Of a stretch of DNA of 5,498 bases, positions 1-5,476 are shown piece after piece. Position numbers and translations under genes: made by a program. The DNA is taken from NCBI GenBank assembly GCA_025963955.1, contig JAOPZU010000083.1:1-5498 (forward strand). The letters run 5' to 3'. This DNA is from Solirubrobacterales bacterium (GTDB taxonomy: Bacteria; Actinomycetota; Thermoleophilia; Solirubrobacterales; Solirubrobacteraceae). The notes below the pieces were generated by a model, which ran no database searches, had not been told where the DNA came from, and was given only the letters and a program-made list of their open reading frames with translations. Positions within the stretch are counted from its first letter, which is position 1, and each line of letters begins with the position of its first letter.

Positions 1-787
1 CCACCGTCACGCCGGCCAGCGGGCGCGCCGCCGCGAGCCACTGCAGCTCGTCGTGGAGCGCGGCGACCGGGCCGATGACGGTGATGGACGGCGGCTTGAT
101 CTGCGCGGCCACGGCGTCCTCCGCGACGCGCGCGAGCGTCGAGAGGATCGAGCGCTGGTCGCCGTAGGTGCCGCGCTGGATGATCGCCACCGGCTCGTCC
201 GCAGGTCGCCCGCCGCGCTGCAGCTGCTCGGCGATCCGCGGCAGCTGCCGCACCCCCATGTAGAAGACGAGCGTGCCGGGAAAGGCCGCGAGGGCGGGCC
301 AGTCGATCTGCGTCTCGGGCTTGGCCGGGTCCTCGTGGCCGGTGACGAAGGCCACCGCGGCCGCGACGCCGCGCTGGGTGACCGGGACGCCGGCGTAGGC
401 CGAGGCGGCGATGCCCGCCGTCACGCCCGGCACCACCTGGAAGGGAACGCCGTGCGCCACGCAGTCCAGCGCCTCCTCGCCGCCGCGCCCGAAGACGAAC
501 GGATCGCCGCCCTTCAGGCGCAGGACGCTGCGGCCCGCCAGCGCGTGCTCGATGAGCAGCGCGTTCGTCGTCGCCTGCGGGACCTGCTTGCCGCCGCCGA
601 TCTTCCCGACGTCGATGAGGACCGCGTCCTCCCGCGCGCCGCTCAGCGCGTCCTCCGGGATGAGCTTGTCGAAGAGGATGACGTCGCAGCTCGCGACGAG
701 CTCCAAGGCGCGCGCGGTCATCAGCCCGCGGTCACCGGGACCCGCGCCGACGAGGTAGGCGGTGCCGGGCGGGATGGTGTCGCTCAT
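1..787 (-). CDS. cobA: Uroporphyrinogen-III C-methyltransferase, probable CobA-HemD fusion (3' end outside window)
   Basis: This protein transfers two methyl groups from S-adenosylmethionine to uroporphyrinogen III, giving precorrin-2 for siroheme or cobalamin. It acts in the cytoplasm. The 262 visible residues hold a full SUMT domain: GAGPGD near residues 14-19 (SAM-binding loop), LRLKGGDPFVFGRGGEE at 89-105, PGVTAGIAASAYAGVPVT from about 119, VTGHE near 148-152, and the closing PPSITVIGPVAAL near 232-244. After it comes RPLAGVTV at 255-262, which matches how uroporphyrinogen-III synthase (HemD) domains begin, and the frame is still open at the edge. I therefore infer the bifunctional CobA-HemD form common in Actinobacteria, but the HemD domain itself is not seen. 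The ATG overlaps the hemC TGA by four bases and has only a poor Shine-Dalgarno (AGGT directly against the ATG), so translation probably depends on coupling to hemC. The SUMT call is secure; the fusion is likely. Confidence 0.95.
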   Translation of the reverse strand, partial: MSDTIPPGTAYLVGAGPGDRGLMTARALELVASCDVILFDKLIPEDALSGAREDAVLIDVGKIGGGKQVPQATTNALLIEHALAGRSVLRLKGGDPFVFGRGGEEALDCVAHGVPFQVVPGVTAGIAASAYAGVPVTQRGVAAAVAFVTGHEDPAKPETQIDWPALAAFPGTLVFYMGVRQLPRIAEQLQRGGRPADEPVAIIQRGTYGDQRSILSTLARVAEDAVAAQIKPPSITVIGPVAALHDELQWLAAARPLAGVTV

Positions 788-1647
788 ACCTGGGTCGTCC
801 CGTTGTCGAGCAGTCCGGCCGCGCCGGCGGCCAGCAGGCGGTCGGCCATCTGCGCGCCGAGCGCCACCGCGTCCGCTCCCGTGGTGACGTGCAGCTCGTC
901 CCGCAGCCACGCGGAGCCGTCGAGGCTGCCGACCCAGGCCACGAGCGTCCCGTCCGGGCGCAGGTGCGCGCCGACGGCGGAGGCGCAGTCGGCGCCGAGG
1001 GCGTGGACGCAGGCGCGCTCGGCGTGCAGCGCGCGCCACGTCGGCTCGTCGCGCAGCCCGGGATCCAGGCCGGCGCGCGCCTCGAGCACCACGGTGCCCT
1101 GACCCGCCGCGGGGATCAGGTCCAGCACGTCGTCGACCGCGTCCTCGCGGCCGAGGCGCTTGAGCCCGGCGAGCGCGAGCACGACGGCGTCGACCTCGCC
1201 GGCCGCGAGCTTCCCGAGCCGGGTGTCGACGTTCCCGCGGATCTCGACGACCTCGAAGCCGTCCCCGCCTGCGCCCGCCAGCGCCCGCAGCTGGGCGGCG
1301 CGCCGCAACGACGCGGTCCCCACGCGGGCCGGTCGGCCGTCGACGCGCAGCGTGCCGCAGATCGCGTCGCGCGGGTCCTCGCGCGGCAGGCAGCCGACCA
1401 GCTCGAGCCCGTCCGGCAGCTCCGTCGGCACGTCCTTGGCGGAGTGGACGGCGAGGTCGATCCGCCCCTCGACGAGCGCGCGCTCCAGCTCGGTGACCCA
1501 CTTCGCCTTGTCCGCCAGGGCGCGGTTGCGGTCGCCCGTGGTCGTGATCCTCACGATCTCGTGGCCCGCCTCCGCGCCGCCCAGCGCGTCGCAGACCATC
1601 CCGGCCTGGGCCAGCGCCAGCGGAGACGATCGCGTCCCGATCCTCAT
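784..1647 (-). CDS. hemC: Hydroxymethylbilane synthase (porphobilinogen deaminase)
   Basis: The enzyme joins four porphobilinogen units into hydroxymethylbilane, the linear precursor that HemD closes to uroporphyrinogen III. It is cytoplasmic. The 287 residues are close to the usual length of about 300. Family motifs run in order: IGTRSSPLALAQ at 3-14; WVTELERAL at 50-58; DLAVHSAKDVPTELP at 64-78, whose D72 corresponds to the catalytic Asp of E. coli HemC; GTASLRRAAQL at 110-120 and EIRGNVDTRLGKL at 135-147, with substrate-binding arginines; PAAGQG at 179-184; and ERACVHALGADCASAVGAHL at 210-229, where C221 should carry the dipyrromethane cofactor. The cofactor site reads GADC rather than the common GGC. 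The gene starts 24 bases after the hemA stop with a good tandem GAGGTC ribosome site, and its TGA overlaps the next ATG. No key residue is missing, so it should be active. Confidence 0.97.
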   Translation of the reverse strand: MRIGTRSSPLALAQAGMVCDALGGAEAGHEIVRITTTGDRNRALADKAKWVTELERALVEGRIDLAVHSAKDVPTELPDGLELVGCLPREDPRDAICGTLRVDGRPARVGTASLRRAAQLRALAGAGGDGFEVVEIRGNVDTRLGKLAAGEVDAVVLALAGLKRLGREDAVDDVLDLIPAAGQGTVVLEARAGLDPGLRDEPTWRALHAERACVHALGADCASAVGAHLRPDGTLVAWVGSLDGSAWLRDELHVTTGADAVALGAQMADRLLAAGAAGLLDNGTTQV

Positions 1648-1653
1648 GGTCCG

Positions 1654-1664
1654 ACCTCGACCTC
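1654..1664 (-). promoter_or_regulatory. Tandem Shine-Dalgarno of hemC
   Basis: The 24-base hemA-hemC gap holds two GAGGT copies one base apart on the minus strand (1664-1660 and 1658-1654). The nearer copy lies six bases before the hemC ATG, which supports the chosen start. The second copy could be a standby binding site or chance. This is the only gap between the heme genes and the only place with its own doubled ribosome site, which suggests strong independent initiation on hemC. Confidence 0.7.
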
Positions 1665-1671
1665 GGCGCGG

Positions 1672-3039
1672 CTACGCGCCGCGCCGGCGCTCGTCGAGCG
1701 CGCGCACGTTGTCCGCCTGGGCGCTGCGGTCCGCCCCGGCGCGCACGGCGGCATCGTCGAGGTCGAAGAGCTCGCGGACGAGCTGCAGGCGCCCGTGGCC
1801 GGTGGACGACCCGTGCTCCTGCATCCCCTTCAGGCGGATCGTCGGCTCGTGCAGCAGGCGCTGCATGACCGACCGCGCCATCGCGTCGATGCGGGCGAGG
1901 TCGCGCGGCGAGGCGGTCTCCCAGCGGCCGGCGTTCTCGGCGAGCACGGCGTCGACGATCGACGTGCCGTGCTCGCGCAGGGCGGTGATGGTCGGGCGGA
2001 CGTCGAGCTGGCCCATCCAGCGCGCGAAGCGGACGATCTCGTCCTCGACGATCGCGGTGGCCTGGCCGCGCTCGCCCTCGCGGACGGACATGTTGCGCGC
2101 GACGACGGCCTGCAGGTCGTCGATGTCGTAGAGCGTGACGCCGCTGAGCTCGCCGCAAGCTGCCTCGATGTCGCGCGGAACGGCGATGTCGATGAGGACG
2201 AGCGGGCGCCCGTGGCGCTCCTGCATGACGACCTCCAGCTCCTCGACCCCGACGATCGGGTGCGGCGAGGAGGTCGAGGAGACGACGATGTCCGCCTTCG
2301 TCAGGCGGGTCGGCAGCTCGTCCAGGGACACCACCGCGCCGCCGAAGCGCTCGGCCAGCGACAGCGCGCGATGGGCGTTGCGGTTGGCGACGAAGATCGT
2401 GGTGACGCCGCGGGCGGCCAGCGCCTGGGCGGTGAGCTCCGCGGTCTCGCCGGCGCCGATGATGACGACGTCCCGCCCGGCGAGGTCGCCGACGACGTCC
2501 GCGGCCAGGTCGACCGCGACGGTCGAGACGCTCGTGCGGGACGAGCCGAGGCCCGTCTCCGAGCGGACCCGCTTGCCCGTCTGCAGCGCGGCGGTGAAGA
2601 GCTTGTTCGTCAGCGGGCCCGTGGTGCCGGCCTGCAGCGCCGCCTCGTAGGCGCGCTTGACCTGGCCCTGGACCTCGGCCTCGCCGACGATCATCGACTC
2701 CAGGCCGCTCGTCACCCGGTACAGGTGGCGCGCCGCGTCGCAGTTGCGCGGCGAGTAGATCAGGCCCGCGAGCTCGGTCGGGCGGATGTCCGCGCGCTTG
2801 GCCAGCGCGCCCAGCAGGGCGGTCTCGGCCTCGACCGGGTCCTGGCAGACGAGGTAGATCTCGGTCCGGTTGCACGTCGAGATCGCGACGGCCTCGTGGA
2901 CGACCGCGTCCTCCACGAGCCGCTGGACGAAGTGGCCCGCCTCGACGTCGGTCAGCGCGAGGCGCTCGCGCAGGGCGACGGGCGCCGTCTTGTAGGAGAT
3001 GCCGAGCGTCAGCAGCTCGGCGGTCGTGCCGGCGCTCAT
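1672..3039 (-). CDS. hemA: Glutamyl-tRNA reductase
   Basis: HemA reduces glutamyl-tRNA(Glu) with NADPH to glutamate-1-semialdehyde, the first committed and usually rate-limiting step of the C5 route to heme. The protein has 455 residues; the family norm is about 420-450. The N-terminal catalytic domain has LTLGISYKTAPVALRE at 10-25, STCNRTE at 54-60 with catalytic Cys56, and RHLYRVTSGLESMIVGEAEV around 104-123, including His105 and the conserved GE. GQVKRAYEAA follows at 125-134. The NADPH domain shows VVIIGAGETAEL at 191-202, then FVANRN at 216-221, IDIAVPRDIE at 283-292 and LYDIDDL at 303-309. A helical dimerisation domain covers about 325-430, and a charged tail of roughly 25 residues follows. 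The start is an ATG overlapping the upstream TGA by four bases, with GAGGT six bases before it. It stops with TAG. Its position after four ccm genes is unusual and ties 5-aminolevulinate supply to cytochrome c maturation. Heme feedback on HemA is known in some bacteria but not visible here. Confidence 0.97.
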   Translation of the reverse strand: MSAGTTAELLTLGISYKTAPVALRERLALTDVEAGHFVQRLVEDAVVHEAVAISTCNRTEIYLVCQDPVEAETALLGALAKRADIRPTELAGLIYSPRNCDAARHLYRVTSGLESMIVGEAEVQGQVKRAYEAALQAGTTGPLTNKLFTAALQTGKRVRSETGLGSSRTSVSTVAVDLAADVVGDLAGRDVVIIGAGETAELTAQALAARGVTTIFVANRNAHRALSLAERFGGAVVSLDELPTRLTKADIVVSSTSSPHPIVGVEELEVVMQERHGRPLVLIDIAVPRDIEAACGELSGVTLYDIDDLQAVVARNMSVREGERGQATAIVEDEIVRFARWMGQLDVRPTITALREHGTSIVDAVLAENAGRWETASPRDLARIDAMARSVMQRLLHEPTIRLKGMQEHGSSTGHGRLQLVRELFDLDDAAVRAGADRSAQADNVRALDERRRGA

Positions 3040-3284
3040 CGCGGGACCTCGTCCGGAGCAGGGACGGCGGCCGCGGCGGGCGCCGGCGCGCTCGCGCCGT
3101 CCAGCGCGCTCTTCGCCTCCGCCTCGTCGAGCTGTCGCGTCAGGTCGCCCAGCCGGCGCTCCAGCCCGAGCAGCCGGTAGGCCGTGATGCCGAGGTAGAT
3201 CAGCAGCAGCAGGAAGAAGACGAGGTACGCGGCCAGGACGTAGCCCGACCCGTCCGGGAAGTGCACCGACGCCAGCGGCGTCAT
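3036..3284 (-). CDS. ccmD: CcmD-like single-span membrane protein
   Basis: This is an 82-residue protein with one hydrophobic helix (about residues 16-38, rich in L, F and Y), a basic and amphipathic stretch GLERRLGDLTRQLDEAEA at 40-57 likely to form a short cytoplasmic coiled coil, and an Ala/Pro-rich tail to the end. CcmD proteins are small, one-helix subunits with a charged cytoplasmic tail that help CcmABC release heme-loaded CcmE. The helix plus basic tail and the location directly behind ccmC fit that role, although sequence conservation in CcmD is too weak for a firm call. The ATG overlaps the ccmC TGA by four bases and has AGGTG five bases upstream; the TGA overlaps the hemA ATG in the same way. 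The same frame stays open far upstream inside ccmC, but that part is arginine/proline-rich antiphase translation, so I start at the coupled ATG. At 82 residues it is longer than typical CcmD (about 45-70) because of the Ala/Pro tail. Confidence 0.75.
   Translation of the reverse strand: MTPLASVHFPDGSGYVLAAYLVFFLLLLIYLGITAYRLLGLERRLGDLTRQLDEAEAKSALDGASAPAPAAAAVPAPDEVPR
3046..3050 (-). promoter_or_regulatory. Shine-Dalgarno of hemA
   Basis: GAGGT on the minus strand lies six bases before the hemA ATG, inside the last codons of the ccmD-like gene. It supports the overlapping start and shows that hemA can recruit ribosomes itself as well as through coupling. Confidence 0.65.
3149..3167 (-). repeat. 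Direct repeat copy 1 (in ccmD-like gene)
   Basis: This 19-base stretch matches positions 3352-3370 at 18 of 19 bases, in the same orientation and 203 bases apart. It encodes GLERRL at residues 40-45 of the CcmD-like protein, just after its membrane helix. The reading-frame relation is the same in both copies, so it is a repeat at protein level too. It may reflect duplication of a coiled-coil segment or convergent use of a basic heptad. Confidence 0.6.
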
Positions 3285-4027
3285 GCCAGCACCTGGGGCG
3301 CCGCGGAGCGCGCGGGGATGCTCGCCTCGTCGCGTTCGCCCTGCAGGCGCTCCAGCCGGCGCTCGAGCCCCTTCACGCGACCGCGCGTCAGCTTGTGCGT
3401 CATCTCCAGGCGGTAGAGGGTGACGAACAGCAGCGTCATGCCGACGAGCGCGAGGTAGAAGGGGATCTTCATGTCCACCGGGAGCGCGCCGCCCGTCGTG
3501 TTGTTCAGCACCCGCGGGTGGATGAACGGGTTCGCCAGGCGGACCGCCATGAAGTTCAGGGGGACGAACGCGCCGGCCGTGACCGCGAAGACCGCCGCGT
3601 AGCGCGACTGCTTCTCCGGGTCGAGGATCGAGAACCGCAGCGGCTGGTAGGTGCAGTACAGGAGGAAGACGATGAGGAAGCTGACGAGCGTCGCTTCCCG
3701 CCACTCGAACCAGACGCCCCACGCTGCGCGGGCCCAGAGGCCGCCCGTCAGCAGCACGCCGATGCCGAGGATGACCGACATGTGGATCGCGACGTACGAG
3801 CGCAGATCGTGCTTCGGATCCCGGGTGCGCAGGAACAGCAGGCCCTGGATCCCGCCCCACACGAAGCCGCCGAGCGCGACGATCGCCATCGGGACGTGCA
3901 CGTAGAAGATCTTCTGGGAGAAGCCCTGGTCCGCCTCGACCGGCGCGTAGTACGCGGCCAGCAGGAAGGCGCCGCCCAGCGTGAGCAGCGTGGCCAGGGA
4001 CAGGGAGCGCAGCTTGGTGGAGTACAT
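3281..4027 (-). CDS. ccmC: Heme exporter / cytochrome c maturation protein CcmC
   Basis: CcmC presents heme on the outer face of the membrane and attaches it to the chaperone CcmE, the first step of System I cytochrome c maturation. The 248 residues match the family (about 245) and show six hydrophobic spans, near 9-28, 40-64, 78-98, 112-130, 143-165 and 188-207. YVHVP at 42-46 supplies His44, equivalent to heme ligand His60 of E. coli CcmC. The external tryptophan-rich WWD motif is present but altered: WGVWFEWR at 103-110, against WGTWWVWD in E. coli. The second heme ligand (E. coli His184) is probably His170 in NPFIHP, displaced by about one residue. A charged tail from about 210 includes GLERRLERL, shared with the next gene product. 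I chose the ATG at 4027 (GAGGT 11 bases upstream) because residues from here match the family; an in-frame ATG at 4123 would add 32 low-complexity residues inside ccmB. The related heme-handling protein CcmF is far longer, so CcmC fits best. Confidence 0.9.
   Translation of the reverse strand: MYSTKLRSLSLATLLTLGGAFLLAAYYAPVEADQGFSQKIFYVHVPMAIVALGGFVWGGIQGLLFLRTRDPKHDLRSYVAIHMSVILGIGVLLTGGLWARAAWGVWFEWREATLVSFLIVFLLYCTYQPLRFSILDPEKQSRYAAVFAVTAGAFVPLNFMAVRLANPFIHPRVLNNTTGGALPVDMKIPFYLALVGMTLLFVTLYRLEMTHKLTRGRVKGLERRLERLQGERDEASIPARSAAPQVLA
3290..3294 (-). promoter_or_regulatory. Shine-Dalgarno of the ccmD-like gene
   Basis: AGGTG on the minus strand is five bases before the ATG at 3284, within the last codons of ccmC. 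It decides the start of the small gene in favour of this coupled ATG over any position further upstream in the same open frame. Confidence 0.6.
3352..3370 (-). repeat. Direct repeat copy 2 (in ccmC tail)
   Basis: This is the partner of 3149-3167, with one mismatch (G for C on the plus strand). It encodes GLERRL at residues 220-225 of CcmC, in the cytoplasmic tail after the last membrane span. Confidence 0.6.
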
Positions 4028-4038
4028 CGTGGTGACGG

Positions 4039-4043
4039 ACCTC
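4039..4043 (-). promoter_or_regulatory. Shine-Dalgarno deciding the ccmC start
   Basis: GAGGT on the minus strand sits in the 37-base ccmB-ccmC gap, 11 bases before the ATG at 4027. The spacing is rather long but usable. No comparable site precedes the alternative ATG at 4123, so this favours the shorter, 248-residue CcmC. Confidence 0.55.
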
Positions 4044-4064
4044 GTTCGCTGAGAGCCGCGGGAG

Positions 4065-4787
4065 TCAGTCGTCGAGGAGATAATCGAAGACGGCGTAGGC
4101 CAGCAGCCCGAAGACAAGATCATAGAGGCCGAGGACCGCCAGATAGCGCCCGGGTACGGCGCCTGCGCCCGTCGCGGCGAGGACGGGCGCGGTGGCCTTC
4201 GCGGCGCTGATGACCACGGGGACGAGCAGCGGCAGCGCCATCAGCGGCAGGATCAGGTCGCGGGCGCGGGTCTGGATCGCCAGGGCGCCGAAGAGCGTGC
4301 CGATGACGGCGATCCCGAAGTCCGCGAGCGCGAGGATGAGCGCCAGCCGCCCCACGTCGCCGAGGGAGAGCCCCGGCTCCAGCAGCAGGATCGCGAACGC
4401 GGGCACCGCGATGAGCTCCACGAACGCGAGGAACGCGAAGAACGTCGTCGCCTTCGCCAGCAGCAGCGCGGTGCGGTCGACGGGGGCCAGCAGCAGCGCC
4501 TCGATGCCGCCCTCCTCGTGGTCGGCGACGAACAGCCGCCCGGCCCCGAGCATCGCCGCGAACAGCAGCGTGACCCACAGCACGCCGCTGGCGGTGTCGC
4601 CCTCGACGCTCGTCGTGTCCAGCGCGAAGCGGAAGACGACGAAGGTGACGACGCTGAAGAGCGCCATCGCCGGCAGGACCTGCGGCACGCGGCGCTCGAG
4701 CAGCAGCTCCTTGCGCAGCAGTGCGCCCACGGCGGTGCGGGTGGACGTCACGCGCGGCGGCGACGGGGTCGGCGGCCGGCCCGTCAT
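4065..4787 (-). CDS. ccmB: Heme exporter permease CcmB
   Basis: CcmB is the membrane subunit that pairs with the ATPase CcmA. Together they use ATP hydrolysis to free heme-loaded CcmE from CcmC. The 240 residues are slightly longer than E. coli CcmB (about 220) owing to a Pro/Thr-rich N-terminus of about 17 residues. The cytoplasmic RKELLLERR at 25-33 precedes the first span, as in the family. The stretch GVLWVTLLFAAMLGAGRLF at 68-86, followed by DHEEGGIEALLLAP at 89-102, is the most conserved CcmB region. Six hydrophobic spans can be drawn, near 36-55, 66-87, 107-136, 146-170, 176-195 and 213-236. The ATG overlaps the ccmA TGA by four bases; a GTG at 4751 is an alternative start that would remove the Pro/Thr-rich leader, but it lacks a Shine-Dalgarno. 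The last 30 or so codons use several T- or A-ending codons unlike the rest of the window. Confidence 0.92.
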   Translation of the reverse strand: MTGRPPTPSPPRVTSTRTAVGALLRKELLLERRVPQVLPAMALFSVVTFVVFRFALDTTSVEGDTASGVLWVTLLFAAMLGAGRLFVADHEEGGIEALLLAPVDRTALLLAKATTFFAFLAFVELIAVPAFAILLLEPGLSLGDVGRLALILALADFGIAVIGTLFGALAIQTRARDLILPLMALPLLVPVVISAAKATAPVLAATGAGAVPGRYLAVLGLYDLVFGLLAYAVFDYLLDD

Positions 4788-5476
4788 CGGCGGTAGAGCT
4801 CCGTCACCTGCGCGACGGTGACCTGCGCGGCCGGGGCCAGCAGCACCGGCCGGCCGCCCTGCAGGCCGAGGACGAGGTCCGCCTCCGCCAGGCCCGCGGC
4901 CGGGTCGTGGCTCGTGAGGACGCGGGTGCGCCCGGAGGCGCGGCCGACGAGCGGCTCCAGCAGCTCGATGGCCCCCGGATCCAGGTTGGCGTTCGGCTCG
5001 TCCAGCAGCAGCACGGCGGGGTCGTGGAGGACGGCGCGGCAGGCGGCGGTGCGCTGGACCATGCCCCGGGAGTACGTGTGCACGGGCTCGTCGGCGCGCC
5101 GCTCGAGCTGGACCGCCGTCAGCAGCTCGTCCACGCGGCCGAGCGGGACGCCGTGCAGCCGGGCGTGGAAACGGAGGTTCTCGCGGGCCGAGAGGTCGCC
5201 GTAGAGCAGCGGGTCGTGGGTCAGCAGGCCGAGCCGGCCCCGGACCGCCCAGGCGCGTGCGGGCAGCTCCTCGCCGAGGACGCGGACGGTGCCGGCGTGC
5301 GGGCGCAGGAGCGTCGCGAGGACCCGGAGCAGCGTGGACTTGCCCGCGCCGTTCGGCCCGAAGACGACGAGCGTCTGCGCCGTGGGGAGCCGCAGGCTCA
5401 CGTCCTCCAGGACGGTCCGGTACCCGTAGCGGCGCGTCAGGCCGTCGAGCTCAATGGCCGCCGGCGCGGTGTCCAT
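4784..5476 (-). CDS. ccmA: Heme exporter ATP-binding protein CcmA
   Basis: This is an ABC ATPase on the cytoplasmic side of the membrane, expected to drive CcmB and the release of heme-loaded CcmE. The 230 residues form one nucleotide-binding domain: Walker A GPNGAGKST at 40-48, Q-loop region LLTHDPLLYGDLSARENL at 84-101, signature YSRGMVQR at 135-142, Walker B VLLLDEP at 155-161, D-loop NANLD at 162-166, and switch His190 in TSHD. Three motifs depart from the usual ABC pattern: Asp88 where the Q-loop glutamine is expected, YSRGM in place of LSGGQ (E. coli CcmA has LSAGQ), and NANLD for SALD. The catalytic Glu160 is kept. On sequence alone it could be the ATPase of another ABC-2 exporter; the next gene, a clear ccmB, decides the name. 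The ATG is 22 bases from the right edge, preceded by a modest AGGCGG-like site, so the operon promoter and any earlier genes lie outside the window. Confidence 0.88.
   Translation of the reverse strand: MDTAPAAIELDGLTRRYGYRTVLEDVSLRLPTAQTLVVFGPNGAGKSTLLRVLATLLRPHAGTVRVLGEELPARAWAVRGRLGLLTHDPLLYGDLSARENLRFHARLHGVPLGRVDELLTAVQLERRADEPVHTYSRGMVQRTAACRAVLHDPAVLLLDEPNANLDPGAIELLEPLVGRASGRTRVLTSHDPAAGLAEADLVLGLQGGRPVLLAPAAQVTVAQVTELYRR

Larger units (their letters stand above)
1..5476 (-). other. Probable single operon ccmABCD-hemA-hemC-cobA(hemD)
   Basis: Seven genes share one strand. Junctions are ccmA/ccmB overlap 4784-4787, ccmB-ccmC gap of 37 bases, ccmC/ccmD overlap 3281-3284, ccmD/hemA overlap 3036-3039, hemA-hemC gap of 24 bases, and hemC/cobA overlap 784-787. 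All four overlaps are ATGA. I find no terminator hairpin or convincing promoter in the two gaps. Cotranscription is therefore inferred; both ends of the operon are outside the window. Confidence 0.8.

Noticed and set aside
53..1102. Plus-strand open frame opposite cobA and hemC
   Set aside because: Same cause: Arg/Asp/Ala-rich translation with no recognisable domain, opposite two genes with full family motifs.
889..3180. A plus-strand open frame of 763 codons spanning hemC and hemA
   Set aside because: It lies antisense to two clearly recognisable enzymes, its product is dominated by Arg, Ala, Asp, Gly and Val with no motif or hydrophobic pattern, and long antisense frames are expected where third positions are nearly all G or C.
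3285..3860. N-terminal extension of the ccmD-like frame into ccmC
   Set aside because: The extension is Arg/Pro/Gly-rich and out of frame with CcmC, which has real membrane spans there. The hydrophobic helix begins only after the ATG at 3284, which has a Shine-Dalgarno.
4047..4066. CTGA...TCAG inverted repeat in the ccmB-ccmC gap as a terminator
   Set aside because: The stem is only four base pairs before mismatches and there is no T-run after it on the minus strand.
4028..4123. ccmC starting at the ATG at 4123
   Set aside because: The added 32 residues are Ser/Thr-rich with no family match, overlap ccmB by 59 bases and lack a ribosome site; the ATG at 4027 gives the usual length.
4119..4124. 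TATGAT (minus strand) as a -10 box for an internal ccmC promoter
   Set aside because: No -35-like hexamer lies 16-18 bases upstream, and the hexamer is within ccmB coding sequence, so one near-consensus box is not enough.
3395..4210. Plus-strand open frame opposite ccmC
   Set aside because: The product is almost entirely charged (Arg, Glu, Asp, Gln, His), as expected from the antisense of a membrane protein gene.
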